64,000 bases of DNA, taken from NCBI GenBank assembly GCA_011125455.1, contig VKHO01000025.1, positions 1 to 64,000 on the forward strand, read 5' to 3'. The position numbers were made by a program, and so were the translations under genes. The DNA is from Chlamydiales bacterium STE3 (GTDB taxonomy: Bacteria > Chlamydiota > Chlamydiia > Chlamydiales > Parachlamydiaceae). This document shows, piece by piece, positions 55,532-64,000 of the stretch (its first letter is position 1; every line of letters begins with the position of its first letter). A model generated the notes under the pieces. It was not told the DNA's origin. It saw nothing but the letters and a program-made list of their open reading frames with translations, and did not search any database.

Positions 55532-56107
55532 TTAGAGCCCTTCAGACTTTAAGACCCAGTCTGGCAAGTCCTCAACGACAGGCTGCTGCAACACTTGCGT
55601 CTTTGGATCGGCATAGTAGTAATATACCTTGCCCCCTTTCACGATGACTTGAGCTAGATTCGGATAAGTGTAGCGATCCACATTGCCATCCCAAAAGTCG
55701 ATCCTTATTCCCACAAGGTCAGAGGTCAATTCTCTTTTGCTTGTGTGATAATCGTTAGCCCAACACTGCAAATATTCGTCAAAAAAGGGTTCATTTTTTA
55801 CCTTTGTAAAAAGGTACTTATACGCCTCTAAAACAATGGGCTCAAATTGCTCTTTAGTCATTGGTCTAGGCTTGACCATGTATTTCGATGCCCATACAAC
55901 TAATCGATCATTGACAATCGAATGGACTCCTGCTGGGTGAAGAAGAATCCAACCATTACGGTTAGCAATTTCTTTTGAATATGTTGTGAAACACTTTCTA
56001 GCTTTTTCATCAACGATTACTAAATTAAAGTCGAAAGGTTCCATGGTATTTACGGCAAAACTATACCCGAAGAAAAGGACGCCTAATAAAATATATAAAA
56101 ACCTCAC
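55532..56107 (-). CDS. Small secreted protein of unknown function (Rhs-locus orphan)
   Basis: A 191-residue protein, unrecognised. A signal peptide (about 1-18) precedes a mixed domain with several Trp/Tyr residues (VDRYTYPNLAQVIVKGGKVYYYY) and no catalytic motif. GTG start with AAGGAG four bases upstream. It directly follows another secreted orphan and an Rhs stub. Possible immunity or toxin-associated protein by position only. Confidence 0.6.
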   Translation of the reverse strand: MRFLYILLGVLFFGYSFAVNTMEPFDFNLVIVDEKARKCFTTYSKEIANRNGWILLHPAGVHSIVNDRLVVWASKYMVKPRPMTKEQFEPIVLEAYKYLFTKVKNEPFFDEYLQCWANDYHTSKRELTSDLVGIRIDFWDGNVDRYTYPNLAQVIVKGGKVYYYYADPKTQVLQQPVVEDLPDWVLKSEGL

Positions 56108-56115
56108 ATTGCTCC

Positions 56116-56643
56116 TTAGTATTTTTGCGTTTCTAAATTTTCTTTATAGGCTTTCAGAACTTCTTCATAAGGCTCGAATCCCTTACATTCATATTTATCA
56201 GTCATTTGGTTATATTCACTGTATCGGACCATACCGTCTTGCAAAGATACCAATTGATCAGAGCTTTCAAAAAGGGACTTACGGGAAGCATCTTTAAAGC
56301 CAATGAGAATATGGATGCTCTCAGCTCCAAAAGGAAAGTGATGCAGATAGGGGCGAATTTTCTTGTTCTCATTAAAGCGTTGAGCTAAATCTTCTACAAG
56401 AGTCACAAGAATTTTCTGCGCTTCAGTTTTATCCACAAGTCTGTAGCAATCGAAATAAAGAGAAATAAGATTAACTTCTCCTCTTTCTCCTCCTCCTATC
56501 CCAAAAGGATAAACCTTTAGAGTTTTCTTTTTCTCTTTTATGAAAGCATTAACTATTTTGTTGGATTCCCTTGAATAATTAAAATCTGCAAAAAGAGAGA
56601 AGCTTGTAAATATTGAAAGAAGAAATCCTAATATTTTTGCCAT
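56116..56643 (-). CDS. Small secreted protein of unknown function (Rhs-locus orphan)
   Basis: A 175-residue protein with a signal peptide (about 1-19) and a mature part bearing KVYPFGIGGGERGEVNLIS and a mix of charged helices; no known motif. Start has AAAGGAAA at the end of the Rhs stub. The three minus-strand genes 56857-55532 are close-packed, likely one transcript. Role unknown; secretion and location suggest an envelope-acting partner of an Rhs protein (inference). Confidence 0.6.
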   Translation of the reverse strand: MAKILGFLLSIFTSFSLFADFNYSRESNKIVNAFIKEKKKTLKVYPFGIGGGERGEVNLISLYFDCYRLVDKTEAQKILVTLVEDLAQRFNENKKIRPYLHHFPFGAESIHILIGFKDASRKSLFESSDQLVSLQDGMVRYSEYNQMTDKYECKGFEPYEEVLKAYKENLETQKY

Positions 56644-56647
56644 TATT

Positions 56648-56857
56648 TTATTTCCTTTCTAAAGTAAGGGGTTGGCCACCAGCCATTACAAGGTCATGCT
56701 GAACATCAAAATAACCTCCAGAAATTACATTAACACACTTTCCTACAATGGCAGAAGGATCGCCGCCAAGATTAGCTAATTGGAAAGAGTGGTCAGATTC
56801 TTCACAGATTAAAGTTGAAAAAGCGGCAAAGATTAGAAATAAAAATAATTTTAGCAT
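56648..56857 (-). pseudogene. Truncated Rhs-family N-terminus
   Basis: A 69-residue product with a signal peptide (about 1-18), then GKCVNVISGGYFDVQHDL and GGQPLTLERK. This is the conserved N-terminal entry of Rhs/YD-repeat proteins (G-x-V-x-x-x-x-G-x-x-x-x-x-x-x-D-L, then PL-x-L-x-R). A stop follows exactly where the RxY and YD repeats should begin, so the shell is missing. It is either a decayed Rhs gene or the remnant left after recombination. Confidence 0.5.
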
Positions 56858-57039
56858 GATCCATGTCCAAAAAAAGAATAGACACTACACGCTTTTTTAA
56901 AATATTACCAACTAATAAATTAAAATTTATTTTTGAAGTTTTTTAGTTATTTTAAATTCAGCGACTTAAGAAGATTTTTGCAAGAAAAAGCTTCTTAGCT
57001 TATGGAAAAGAGAAAATTTTTAAAAAAAAATTGACAAAG

Positions 57040-57077
57040 AAACCTCCTTCCTGCTTTTTGGAGCAAAAAGGAGGTTT
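57040..57077 (-). terminator. Terminator of the histidine-rich outer membrane protein gene
   Basis: AAACCTCCTT (57040-57049) pairs with AAGGAGGTTT (57068-57077). On the minus strand a T-rich stretch follows (CTTTGTCAATTTTTTTTT); on the plus strand GGCTTTTTTA follows, so it may be bidirectional. Confidence 0.7.
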
Positions 57078-57084
57078 GGCTTTT

Positions 57085-58566
57085 TTAGAAACTATAGACG
57101 ATATCGAATGCCATTTTCGTGTACTTGCGAGGCCCTCCAAAGGATTTAGAAATCTCTGAAGAATGCTCAGCATAGGCATCTAGCTGGATACAGTCTGTTA
57201 AAGCATACAATCCCTCTATTCTCCACCCTTTGTAATTCGTATTACCGACTAGGTTGCGCGTAAAGTGCGGTTTAGCGCCTCTTCCAATACCAGAAACATC
57301 CCCATCGGGAATGGCTTTTGCTTCAACATACTGATAGCGAAAATCAAGCATCCAGTCGCCTTGTTTATTCACTTTTCCAAATTGCAAACCAACATACCAA
57401 CCTTTATTCGCAGAATGGTATTTCGATCCTTCTACTGCAACAGAACGATTCACCACTCTAAAGGGATCATTTTTTACCGCTCCAGATCTTCGTCGAGCAA
57501 CCGTAGGGTCAGAACGGTAGGTGTCATGGTTTACAAGAAAAGCTCCATAAACAGTAGTGGGTTTGTTCCAAGTTAACGCTGGATCAATACTATAGATCAC
57601 TAAAAATTGCGATATAGCGAATCTAAAGCCTTTTGGATCTCTAATTCCACAACGGTTTCTTCCTGTTTGCTTCCACCTGATAAAGCTATATTTAGCATCA
57701 AAAGTTGTGTCGTAAATATTGTACAACCCGGTTTCAGCAATCCAAGCATAGTGATTTCTTCTAATGTCAACAGCAAAACCTGCAGCATTAAGGTACCAAT
57801 CGATTGAATCTAACTTACTTGAAAGCTTGAAAATAATACCATCCAAACGACTTACAAATTGCACCTTGGAATCAAAAATATGGTAGAGGTTACCACGACG
57901 CCCAAATTCCACATCAACTTTATAGCAGGGGTTAGAAACTAGATTATAGCCAATATAAGCTTGTCTTAAGCATATATTATCACAGTCACCGCCGCCAAAA
58001 AAACCACCTGTATTATAATCATCCTCATCACAATCCTTGTAACCAAAGTCTTTGATACCCATGTCATTTTCAAACTGCACCTGGCTCACTGCCCAAGTTC
58101 TGTTGCACCTGTAGTTAAACCTTAAGTTGAATTCTGTGTTGGCATCTCTTCTATGATCATGACGCTTAAAAACTCCCAGAACTGGCTTACCATCAGGATC
58201 TTTAATTTCTACTCCGTTTGCATCTTTTAATTCTTTAGCAATACGCTCATTGATCTCAGTCGTACGAAAGTTAGCTCTTACGTCACCAGAGACAATAACG
58301 CCCCCTCTCTCATCTTTTTCTTGTTCTTTTTGTTTTTCTTCTCTTTTGAGAGCGAGAAATTCACGAAGAGCTATCCAGTCACGCTCATCTATTGCACTTT
58401 CGTCTTCGTTGTTATCAGCGCTGCGATTGTGGTGCTCATGGTGGTGTTCATGATGCTCGGTTGGAATGATTTCATGATGCTCGTGATGTTCGTTGCTATG
58501 CTCTGCGGCTAAGATATTTACTCCCAAAGCGGCTGCTCCAAACAGAAGATGCCGAAGAAACTTCAT
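57085..58566 (-). CDS. Outer membrane beta-barrel protein with histidine-rich N-terminus
   Basis: About 493 residues. GGAGA six bases upstream favours ATG 58566 over the frame start at 58605. The signal peptide (about 1-21) ends near ILAAEH. Then come 12 His in 24 residues (HEHHEIIPTEHHEHHHEHH region), a charged linker with a coiled-coil-like KREEKQKEQEKDE, and a barrel of alternating strands ending in FDIVYSF with the C-terminal Phe of outer membrane proteins. Several cysteine pairs (CNR, CDED, CDNICL) could form disulfides, as in chlamydial envelopes. Probably a porin-like or MOMP-like protein of an environmental chlamydia; the metal-binding role of the His tract is inference. Confidence 0.75.
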   Translation of the reverse strand: MKFLRHLLFGAAALGVNILAAEHSNEHHEHHEIIPTEHHEHHHEHHNRSADNNEDESAIDERDWIALREFLALKREEKQKEQEKDERGGVIVSGDVRANFRTTEINERIAKELKDANGVEIKDPDGKPVLGVFKRHDHRRDANTEFNLRFNYRCNRTWAVSQVQFENDMGIKDFGYKDCDEDDYNTGGFFGGGDCDNICLRQAYIGYNLVSNPCYKVDVEFGRRGNLYHIFDSKVQFVSRLDGIIFKLSSKLDSIDWYLNAAGFAVDIRRNHYAWIAETGLYNIYDTTFDAKYSFIRWKQTGRNRCGIRDPKGFRFAISQFLVIYSIDPALTWNKPTTVYGAFLVNHDTYRSDPTVARRRSGAVKNDPFRVVNRSVAVEGSKYHSANKGWYVGLQFGKVNKQGDWMLDFRYQYVEAKAIPDGDVSGIGRGAKPHFTRNLVGNTNYKGWRIEGLYALTDCIQLDAYAEHSSEISKSFGGPRKYTKMAFDIVYSF

Positions 58567-58760
58567 ACTTGTTCTCCATTGTTTCCCTGCTAGATATTGA
58601 GGCAACTGACTGCCTTTATCAATGCTAGGATTAATTAAATTGAAAAATTTTGTTAGCTTTTATGATTTAACGCCTTAATTATTTAATGGTTTTAAAGTAT
58701 AAAGTCAAGCGAATCGAGGCTCTTAAAGCTTAAGCTCTGACAAGGATTAAAAGAAGATTT

Positions 58761-61712
58761 TTAACTAGATACATACTCAGAAGGCTTATTGTAGACACCC
58801 CAAGTGCGATCTTTTCGACTGCCATCTAGCCAATCTTGCCATGAAGACATGGGAGCTCCCCGAGTCCCTGTATAATCGACACGCCACAGCTCAAATTTAC
58901 CGCTAGCAGGGCTGACAGCAAACCCAAAAAGCTCTTTTGACCAGTTTGTGTCAGCAAAAATGACGGGCTTTACCAAGGCATAACCTAATTCTTGAGCCGC
59001 CTTCGCTACTTCCAAATGGTAATCGCAAGGAAAAGATGTAGAATCGAAAAAAAGGATCAACACAGCTTTTGCAATATCCTGCAACTGCTGGGCTGTTAAA
59101 ATAGCTTCGCCTTTAATTGTAGAAATCACCTCTTCAATGATAGCATCGAGTTGAAAAAAATCGCTCTCTACAATGCCAGTTAATTGATGCAAGATTTTTT
59201 CTAGCCGATTCTTTAGCTCATAGGAGGAAAAAAGGGGCAACCAAGAAAAGAGGTGGCTGGCGATTGTAGCGGATTGTAGGACCGTTTCGCCGCCCAAACT
59301 AAGCCCTCCATCACTTTCCATTTTTTCTTTTATCCAAAGGCAAAATTCTCGTGGATTCTTTTTACCCTCTAAAATAGAAAAGATATATTTGAACCGAGGG
59401 CGGAATCTGTGCGGTAAAAGAAGTGCTAGCTTATTAATTAGCTCTTCCTGCATTTGCTCGCTTAAAAACATGTACTCAAGGAATCTCTCCATGGGACGAA
59501 GCATGTTGTCTCTTGTCCAAGTATAGGTAAAAGCATCGGAAGCAACCGCTTCTTTAATAAATCCAGGTTTCAAGTTATAAGCATGCGTCGGGGAGTGGCT
59601 CAAAAGGGATTTGCTAGGATGTGCAATGTAATCATCTAGTACTTTTGCTGGCATCTGTTTGAAAGTATCGATGAAAAAAACCAGTAATTCCATCTCATTT
59701 TCCACCCAGCGGGATACCTGCGTCGGCTTGCCATCTAAGCGGAAATAACAGCTCAGCAAGTTATCTATAGATCCTCCAGAAGTATAGGACCAAGGCTTTT
59801 TTTCAATTTGCTTCCAGTTCTCTAAAGGATTTTTTACAAGAGCTGATTGGTGCATAGCTCCCATACGCTGGAAAGCACTCACCAAAAACTCATCGGTTTT
59901 TATCTGCGTAATGACGCGCGTGATAATTTCCGAAACATCCTCTTGCAAGCCCTCAAAATGAGGCATCGCAAGAATTTCAACCTCTGTTGCTGTGAAAAAA
60001 CTTGTTAAAGCTTCAATGTAGTCTTGTGGGGTGTAGATCAACGTCCATTGCGAAGTATTTGTCCTCCCATGCTTATAAAGGAGGCGGAAACCTGCAGGGC
60101 TATCATCATAAAACCCTGTTTTTACTTCATGCATATCCGCATCATAGACTTCTTGAAAGTACTTAGGAAAAAGTTCCAAATAGGTATCAACCAGATCATT
60201 TAAAAGATTGGCAAAGCGGCCCGCTTTATAGTGTTCGCGATTCCTCATTTCTTCAAAAGTGCGAAATTCATTGCGTTTAGACTCGTACTCTATTTTAATC
60301 CAATTAAGTTCCTTCTCGGAGGAGGCGTTGCGTACACGCGCTTCAATGTACTTTAGCTGGCTATAGAGGAGTTCATATTCCTCCTGGTATTCATGCACTT
60401 TCTGATTGGACTGTTCCAACTTGTGACTTATCATTTCATAAAGAGCATTGCCAATCCCTCCTCCTTCTTCGGGTTTAAAACCAAGACTTGAATAGAGGTT
60501 CCACGTGGTGAAATTGGGTTTTGTCTCAGCAAAAGAGGCGAGGGTAAACTCCCACGTTTTTAGAAGGGCATTTTCTGTAAGATTCTTAAAGGCACTTTTT
60601 GCTATTTCCAATTGTGAGTAAAAGGTGAAGCAAGCTTCGCTTTTGCTTCTCGTAGCGCCTAAGTGCGGTTGCATGATAAGTGAGCTATGCATCATACCTC
60701 TTGGACTCTTCTCGAAATTCTCTAAATCCATTTCTGTAATTCCAAGATGTCCAAGTAAAATTTCGCGCAGGATTTGCTCAGCATTGATATAGAGAAGATA
60801 ACCTCTTTGAGCGTAGGCATGCAGAACTTTAAACACAAGCTGTTGTGCCTTTTGGATGCGCTGGGTTAACGAAAGCTCTTCGGGAATTAGCTTAATACTT
60901 TCCAAGGCATTCAATAAGCCTGGAGACAAAGCGAGCGATGCCAATTCTTCTTCATTATCCGCAAAAACCGCAACATTGCGGCGCAGGTCTCCCGCACCCC
61001 AACTAGCACTTATCGGCACTGCGTATTCATTGCCTCCGAATGTTCTTTTTAAACGCCCTGAACTGAGAAGCTCTCCAAGATCCTTAAAAAATTGCTCCGG
61101 CTGTTCATCATGAACAACAATTGCAGGCGCAGTCGCAAAGCAAGAACCGACATTTTGCCTTAAATAGCAAAACCATGCCGCAAGGCACGCTTTCCTTGCA
61201 TGCGCATCTGTAATGGTGAAATTCCCGGGCAGCTGTAGCGTATCTCTGATGATCTGTTCAATGATTTTGTGAGAATAAGGCCGGGAAATTGTTTGAATAA
61301 CAGAGACCAGCTGTTTATTTTCTGCCATTAACCTAAGAGCTTTGAGAATATGCTCTTGCTTTGGAGCATCGTCTTGACGATCAGGCCCTAAAAAATAAAG
61401 GTGCTCTGTTAAACACTTAATCAATTTGGGAATCTGGCTTAAGTTAACTTTGCCTTCATCGGAAATCAAAAGGTTAGCTAATCTTCTCGCATTAAGAACA
61501 TTTCTTGCATTAGAACTATCTTGAAACCGCGATCGTTCTAAACGCTTCGAAAGATCATCGTACTCTTCCATGCAGATGCTTTTAAAATCGCCTCTGTCTT
61601 TTTGAAAAAGTTTTTTCTGCCTTTTAGCCTGAAGCGTATAAATTCTCGAATAAAACGAAGCCTTGTCAGCTGCAAATTGAGGATCTTCAAGAATTTCTTT
61701 ATAATACTTCAT
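58761..61712 (-). CDS. Unknown 983-residue protein with papain-fold-like Cys/His/Asp motifs
   Basis: No family recognised with confidence. No signal peptide and mostly helical, with a long coiled-coil-like part (about 430-500). RQNVGSCFATA (Cys191) resembles the papain nucleophile block Q-x(5)-GSCWA. Two His candidates exist: THAYNL (His710, like calpain HAYSV) and CDYHLEVA (His899). FADTNW (Asp921, Asn923) followed by FGFAVSPASGKFELWRVD resembles the Asp/Asn block of papain-fold enzymes such as C39/C58 peptidases. Together these suggest a large cysteine peptidase or transglutaminase-like enzyme with big insertions. Divergent from thrS. Could be a secreted effector or a cytoplasmic enzyme; not decidable here. 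Confidence 0.5.
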   Translation of the reverse strand: MKYYKEILEDPQFAADKASFYSRIYTLQAKRQKKLFQKDRGDFKSICMEEYDDLSKRLERSRFQDSSNARNVLNARRLANLLISDEGKVNLSQIPKLIKCLTEHLYFLGPDRQDDAPKQEHILKALRLMAENKQLVSVIQTISRPYSHKIIEQIIRDTLQLPGNFTITDAHARKACLAAWFCYLRQNVGSCFATAPAIVVHDEQPEQFFKDLGELLSSGRLKRTFGGNEYAVPISASWGAGDLRRNVAVFADNEEELASLALSPGLLNALESIKLIPEELSLTQRIQKAQQLVFKVLHAYAQRGYLLYINAEQILREILLGHLGITEMDLENFEKSPRGMMHSSLIMQPHLGATRSKSEACFTFYSQLEIAKSAFKNLTENALLKTWEFTLASFAETKPNFTTWNLYSSLGFKPEEGGGIGNALYEMISHKLEQSNQKVHEYQEEYELLYSQLKYIEARVRNASSEKELNWIKIEYESKRNEFRTFEEMRNREHYKAGRFANLLNDLVDTYLELFPKYFQEVYDADMHEVKTGFYDDSPAGFRLLYKHGRTNTSQWTLIYTPQDYIEALTSFFTATEVEILAMPHFEGLQEDVSEIITRVITQIKTDEFLVSAFQRMGAMHQSALVKNPLENWKQIEKKPWSYTSGGSIDNLLSCYFRLDGKPTQVSRWVENEMELLVFFIDTFKQMPAKVLDDYIAHPSKSLLSHSPTHAYNLKPGFIKEAVASDAFTYTWTRDNMLRPMERFLEYMFLSEQMQEELINKLALLLPHRFRPRFKYIFSILEGKKNPREFCLWIKEKMESDGGLSLGGETVLQSATIASHLFSWLPLFSSYELKNRLEKILHQLTGIVESDFFQLDAIIEEVISTIKGEAILTAQQLQDIAKAVLILFFDSTSFPCDYHLEVAKAAQELGYALVKPVIFADTNWSKELFGFAVSPASGKFELWRVDYTGTRGAPMSSWQDWLDGSRKDRTWGVYNKPSEYVSS

Positions 61713-61918
61713 CCAATAGGCCGTTTTTATCTGCTTAAACTTAGCTATCTCTCAAAATTTCTTAGTCGAAAACCTAAAAATTTCTCGCTCTTATCTATAC
61801 ATTCTAAATTTAAAGGGGTTAAGTTTTTTCAACTCATCCTTACAAAAATTAGTAAATTGTGTAAAATTCTCCTATTATCTTATTTTTTCTCTTAACTTTC
61901 AAAAACAAATGGGCCACC

Positions 61919-63847
61919 ATGCAAGTTAAACTTAAAGACAACTCATCGATAGACCTTCCAGAGGGGAGTACAGCTAAAGACCTCGCCGAAAGGCTCAATT
62001 TGAAAGGACCACATCAAGCTCTTGCGGCTACAGTTAATGGGATAACGAAAGATTTATCCACAACTTTAATCGATGGTGACTCTGTCGTCTTGTTAAATTT
62101 TGATGATGCTGAAGGAAAATCTGTTTATTGGCATACCTCAGCACACGTTCTCGCTCAAGCTATCCTAAGGCTATGGCCTGAAGCTAAACCGACAATCGGG
62201 CCACCCATTGAAAATGGATTTTACTATGATTTCGCTAATCTCACTATTTCTGATAGCGATTTCGATAAAATCGAAAAGGAAATGCAAGCTATCGTCCAGG
62301 AAAATTACATTTCCCAAAGAGAGCAGTTTAGTTCAAAAGCAGAAGCTTTAGAGGCCTTTAAGGATAATAAGTACAAATGCGAACTGATCGAAGGCTTTGA
62401 TGTCAATGAACCGTTAACAGGTTATCGACAAGGCGAATTTTTTGATTTGTGCCGAGGCCCCCATTTGCACAACCTGGGTAAAATTAAAGCGCTAAAGGTT
62501 CTTAAAACATCGGGAGCTTATTGGCGTGGAGATGCAAATAATGAAATGCTCACACGCGTTTACGCTGTCACCTACCCCGACCGCAAGCTGCTGAAAGATT
62601 ACCTCACTTTCCTTGAGGAAGCAAAAAAACGCGATCATAAAGTCCTTGGACCTCACCTCGACCTCTTTTCCCTTAAAGAAGAAGCTCCTGGAATGCCCTT
62701 CATTCATCCTAAAGGGTTACTCGTCTGGAACACATTACTGGATTTCCTGCGAAGTGCACTTCAAAAGGATGGTTACATTGAGATTAAAACCCCTACTATG
62801 ATGAGTAAAGAGCTTTGGGAACTTTCGGGCCACTGGAAGAATTACCGCCAAAATATGTTTACTTCTGAGATCGAAAATCGCGAGTTTGCTATTAAGCCAA
62901 TGAATTGTCCTGGCTGCATGCTTTTTTACAAAAGCCATAACCATAGCTACCGTGAATTGCCTTTAAGGGTTGCCGAAATCGGGAATGTGCACCGGTTTGA
63001 ACCTTCAGGCTCTCTCTCCGGTTTATTTAGAGTACGCAGCTTCCACCAAGATGATGCGCACATTTTTATGAAACCTGAAGATATCGAAAGTGAAATCATC
63101 AAAGTATTGCAGTTTGCGGATAAAATTTATTCAGCCTTTGGTTTGAGTTACCACCTAGAACTTTCCACCAAACCAGAAGCCAACACGATTGGATCGGATG
63201 AGGACTGGCGCATTGCTACCGCAGGCTTAAAAGGAGCTTTAGACAAAACGGGGAAGGCTTATCGCATTAATGAGGGCGATGGGGCATTCTATGGCCCAAA
63301 GATTGACTTTCATATCAAAGACGCTTTGAACAGAACCTGGCAATGCGGCACGATTCAGCTCGATATGGCCTTACCCGAAAAGTTTGAACTGGAGTACACA
63401 GATCGCGATGGCAGCCGGAAAAGACCTATTATGATCCATAGGGCAATCTTTGGCTCCATTGAACGCTTCTTTGGCATTCTTATCGAGCACTTTGCTGGAA
63501 AATTCCCTCTTTGGTTGAGCCCTAATCAAGTGCGGATTTTGACAGTAGCCGATCGACATGAAGAGTATGCTTACGAAGTTGCCCAAAAAATTCGAGAAGC
63601 AGGACTCCACGTAGAAGTCGATGCGGCCCAAGAATCTATCTCTAAAAAAGTCAGAAATGCTCAGCTTAGCCAATCTAACTACATTCTAACCGTTGGGGAC
63701 CAAGAAGTGGCCAACAAGACTGTAAGCCTAAGAACAAGAGACAATAAGGTACATGGCGAAGTGCAAGTACCCAATTTTCTTGAATCTCTTCTTACGGAAA
63801 AAATAGGGCGTCATTTAAATTCCTCTTTTAGCGACAAAAAGGATTAA
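61919..63847 (+). CDS. thrS: Threonyl-tRNA synthetase
   Basis: Class II synthetase of 642 residues. TGS domain at the start (about 1-60), editing domain with HTSAHVLAQAI (HxxxH zinc-like motif) and FDLCRGPHL, catalytic core with NCPGCMLFYKSH (zinc-binding Cys) and FRVRSFHQDDAHIF (motif 2), motif 3 near MIHRAIFGSIERFFGIL and an anticodon domain. No Shine-Dalgarno is seen before the ATG. A parA-type gene follows two bases later, as in C. trachomatis CT581-CT582. Confidence 0.97.
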   Translation: MQVKLKDNSSIDLPEGSTAKDLAERLNLKGPHQALAATVNGITKDLSTTLIDGDSVVLLNFDDAEGKSVYWHTSAHVLAQAILRLWPEAKPTIGPPIENGFYYDFANLTISDSDFDKIEKEMQAIVQENYISQREQFSSKAEALEAFKDNKYKCELIEGFDVNEPLTGYRQGEFFDLCRGPHLHNLGKIKALKVLKTSGAYWRGDANNEMLTRVYAVTYPDRKLLKDYLTFLEEAKKRDHKVLGPHLDLFSLKEEAPGMPFIHPKGLLVWNTLLDFLRSALQKDGYIEIKTPTMMSKELWELSGHWKNYRQNMFTSEIENREFAIKPMNCPGCMLFYKSHNHSYRELPLRVAEIGNVHRFEPSGSLSGLFRVRSFHQDDAHIFMKPEDIESEIIKVLQFADKIYSAFGLSYHLELSTKPEANTIGSDEDWRIATAGLKGALDKTGKAYRINEGDGAFYGPKIDFHIKDALNRTWQCGTIQLDMALPEKFELEYTDRDGSRKRPIMIHRAIFGSIERFFGILIEHFAGKFPLWLSPNQVRILTVADRHEEYAYEVAQKIREAGLHVEVDAAQESISKKVRNAQLSQSNYILTVGDQEVANKTVSLRTRDNKVHGEVQVPNFLESLLTEKIGRHLNSSFSDKKD

Positions 63848-63849
63848 CT

Positions 63850-64000
63850 ATGCACACCATTGCGATCAGCAGCTTTAAGGGAGGTACAGCAAAGACCTCC
63901 ACAGCGCTACACTTAGGTGCCGCTTTATGTAAATTCAACAAAAAAAAGGTTTTGCTTGTGGACTTTGATGCCCAAGCTAACCTTACAACGGGATTAGGGT
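63850..64000 (+). CDS. ParA/Soj-family partitioning ATPase (start only)
   Basis: The first 50 residues are visible; the gene runs off the window. The deviant Walker A SFKGGTAKTSTALHLG and LLVDFDAQANLTTGLG are diagnostic of ParA/MinD ATPases, which position chromosomes, plasmids or protein clusters. In C. trachomatis the equivalent CT582 follows thrS. It is two bases after thrS, so probably co-transcribed. Confidence 0.9.
   Translation, partial: MHTIAISSFKGGTAKTSTALHLGAALCKFNKKKVLLVDFDAQANLTTGLG

Noticed and set aside
55524-55541. Hairpin GGGGCT/AGCCCT between ygeD and the convergent orphan
   Set aside because: Six pairs with no T-run on either side; too weak to call.
61908-61921. GCCACCATG before thrS, identical to a eukaryotic Kozak context
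   Set aside because: A chance match in a bacterial gene; the only point kept is that thrS lacks a Shine-Dalgarno sequence.

Overview
The window is a piece of a chlamydial chromosome, most likely from one of the environmental Chlamydiales (Waddlia/Parachlamydia-like) rather than the human Chlamydia genus. The evidence is gene content and order: a four-gene nqrBCDE block; an Hc2-like histone; a PBP2-type protein with a very large insertion; the mcsB-mcsA-frr-pyrH-tsf-rpsB-pbpB order; recB-recC beside an MFS/acyltransferase fusion (the order of C. trachomatis CT639-CT641); pepP beside mutL; and thrS followed by a ParA ATPase. The genus is inference. DNA is moderately AT-rich, coding is dense, and most intergenic gaps are under 300 bases.

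Left part (1-12.8 kb). The C-terminal end of a DDE transposase is cut by the window edge. Two small double-hydrophobic proteins (inclusion-membrane-protein-like) follow, then nqrE-D-C-B on the minus strand. Divergent from these is a 1742-residue AsmA/TamB-like envelope protein, then a decayed GNAT acetyltransferase fragment, a membrane-anchored protein with protein-kinase-like motifs, and a ComF-like protein.

Middle part (13-37.7 kb). A PhoR-like histidine kinase, pepP and mutL lie on the minus strand. On the plus strand are pcnB and a SpoU methyltransferase, a frameshifted small membrane gene (minus), rsgA, and eno-hemB. A YjbH-like outer membrane protein lies on the minus strand. The hctB histone gene follows, with decayed reading frames behind it. 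A complete YbhG/F/S/R-type exporter (membrane fusion protein, double ATPase, two permeases) converges on a TolC-like lipoprotein. Then come bioY, a TagF/TagB-like glycerophosphotransferase homologue, and an McsB/McsA pair in which McsB has lost most recognisable catalytic motifs.

Right part (37.8-64 kb). Two tRNA genes (Lys, Glu) precede frr-pyrH-tsf-rpsB, a tRNA-Gly and pbpB. Chlamydia has its major outer membrane protein gene between rpsB and pbpB; here only the tRNA is found. A recC-recB-recD operon with divergent ygeD follows. Next is an Rhs N-terminal stub with two small secreted orphans, and an outer membrane protein with a dense histidine cluster after its signal peptide. A 983-residue unknown protein has papain-fold-like Cys/His/Asp-Asn motifs. 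thrS and the start of a ParA-type ATPase end the window.

The most unusual items are the candidate papain-fold protein (58761-61712), the probable McsB pseudokinase, the exported kinase-like protein, the Rhs stub locus, and several decayed genes. All functional calls come from reading the sequence; no database search was run.
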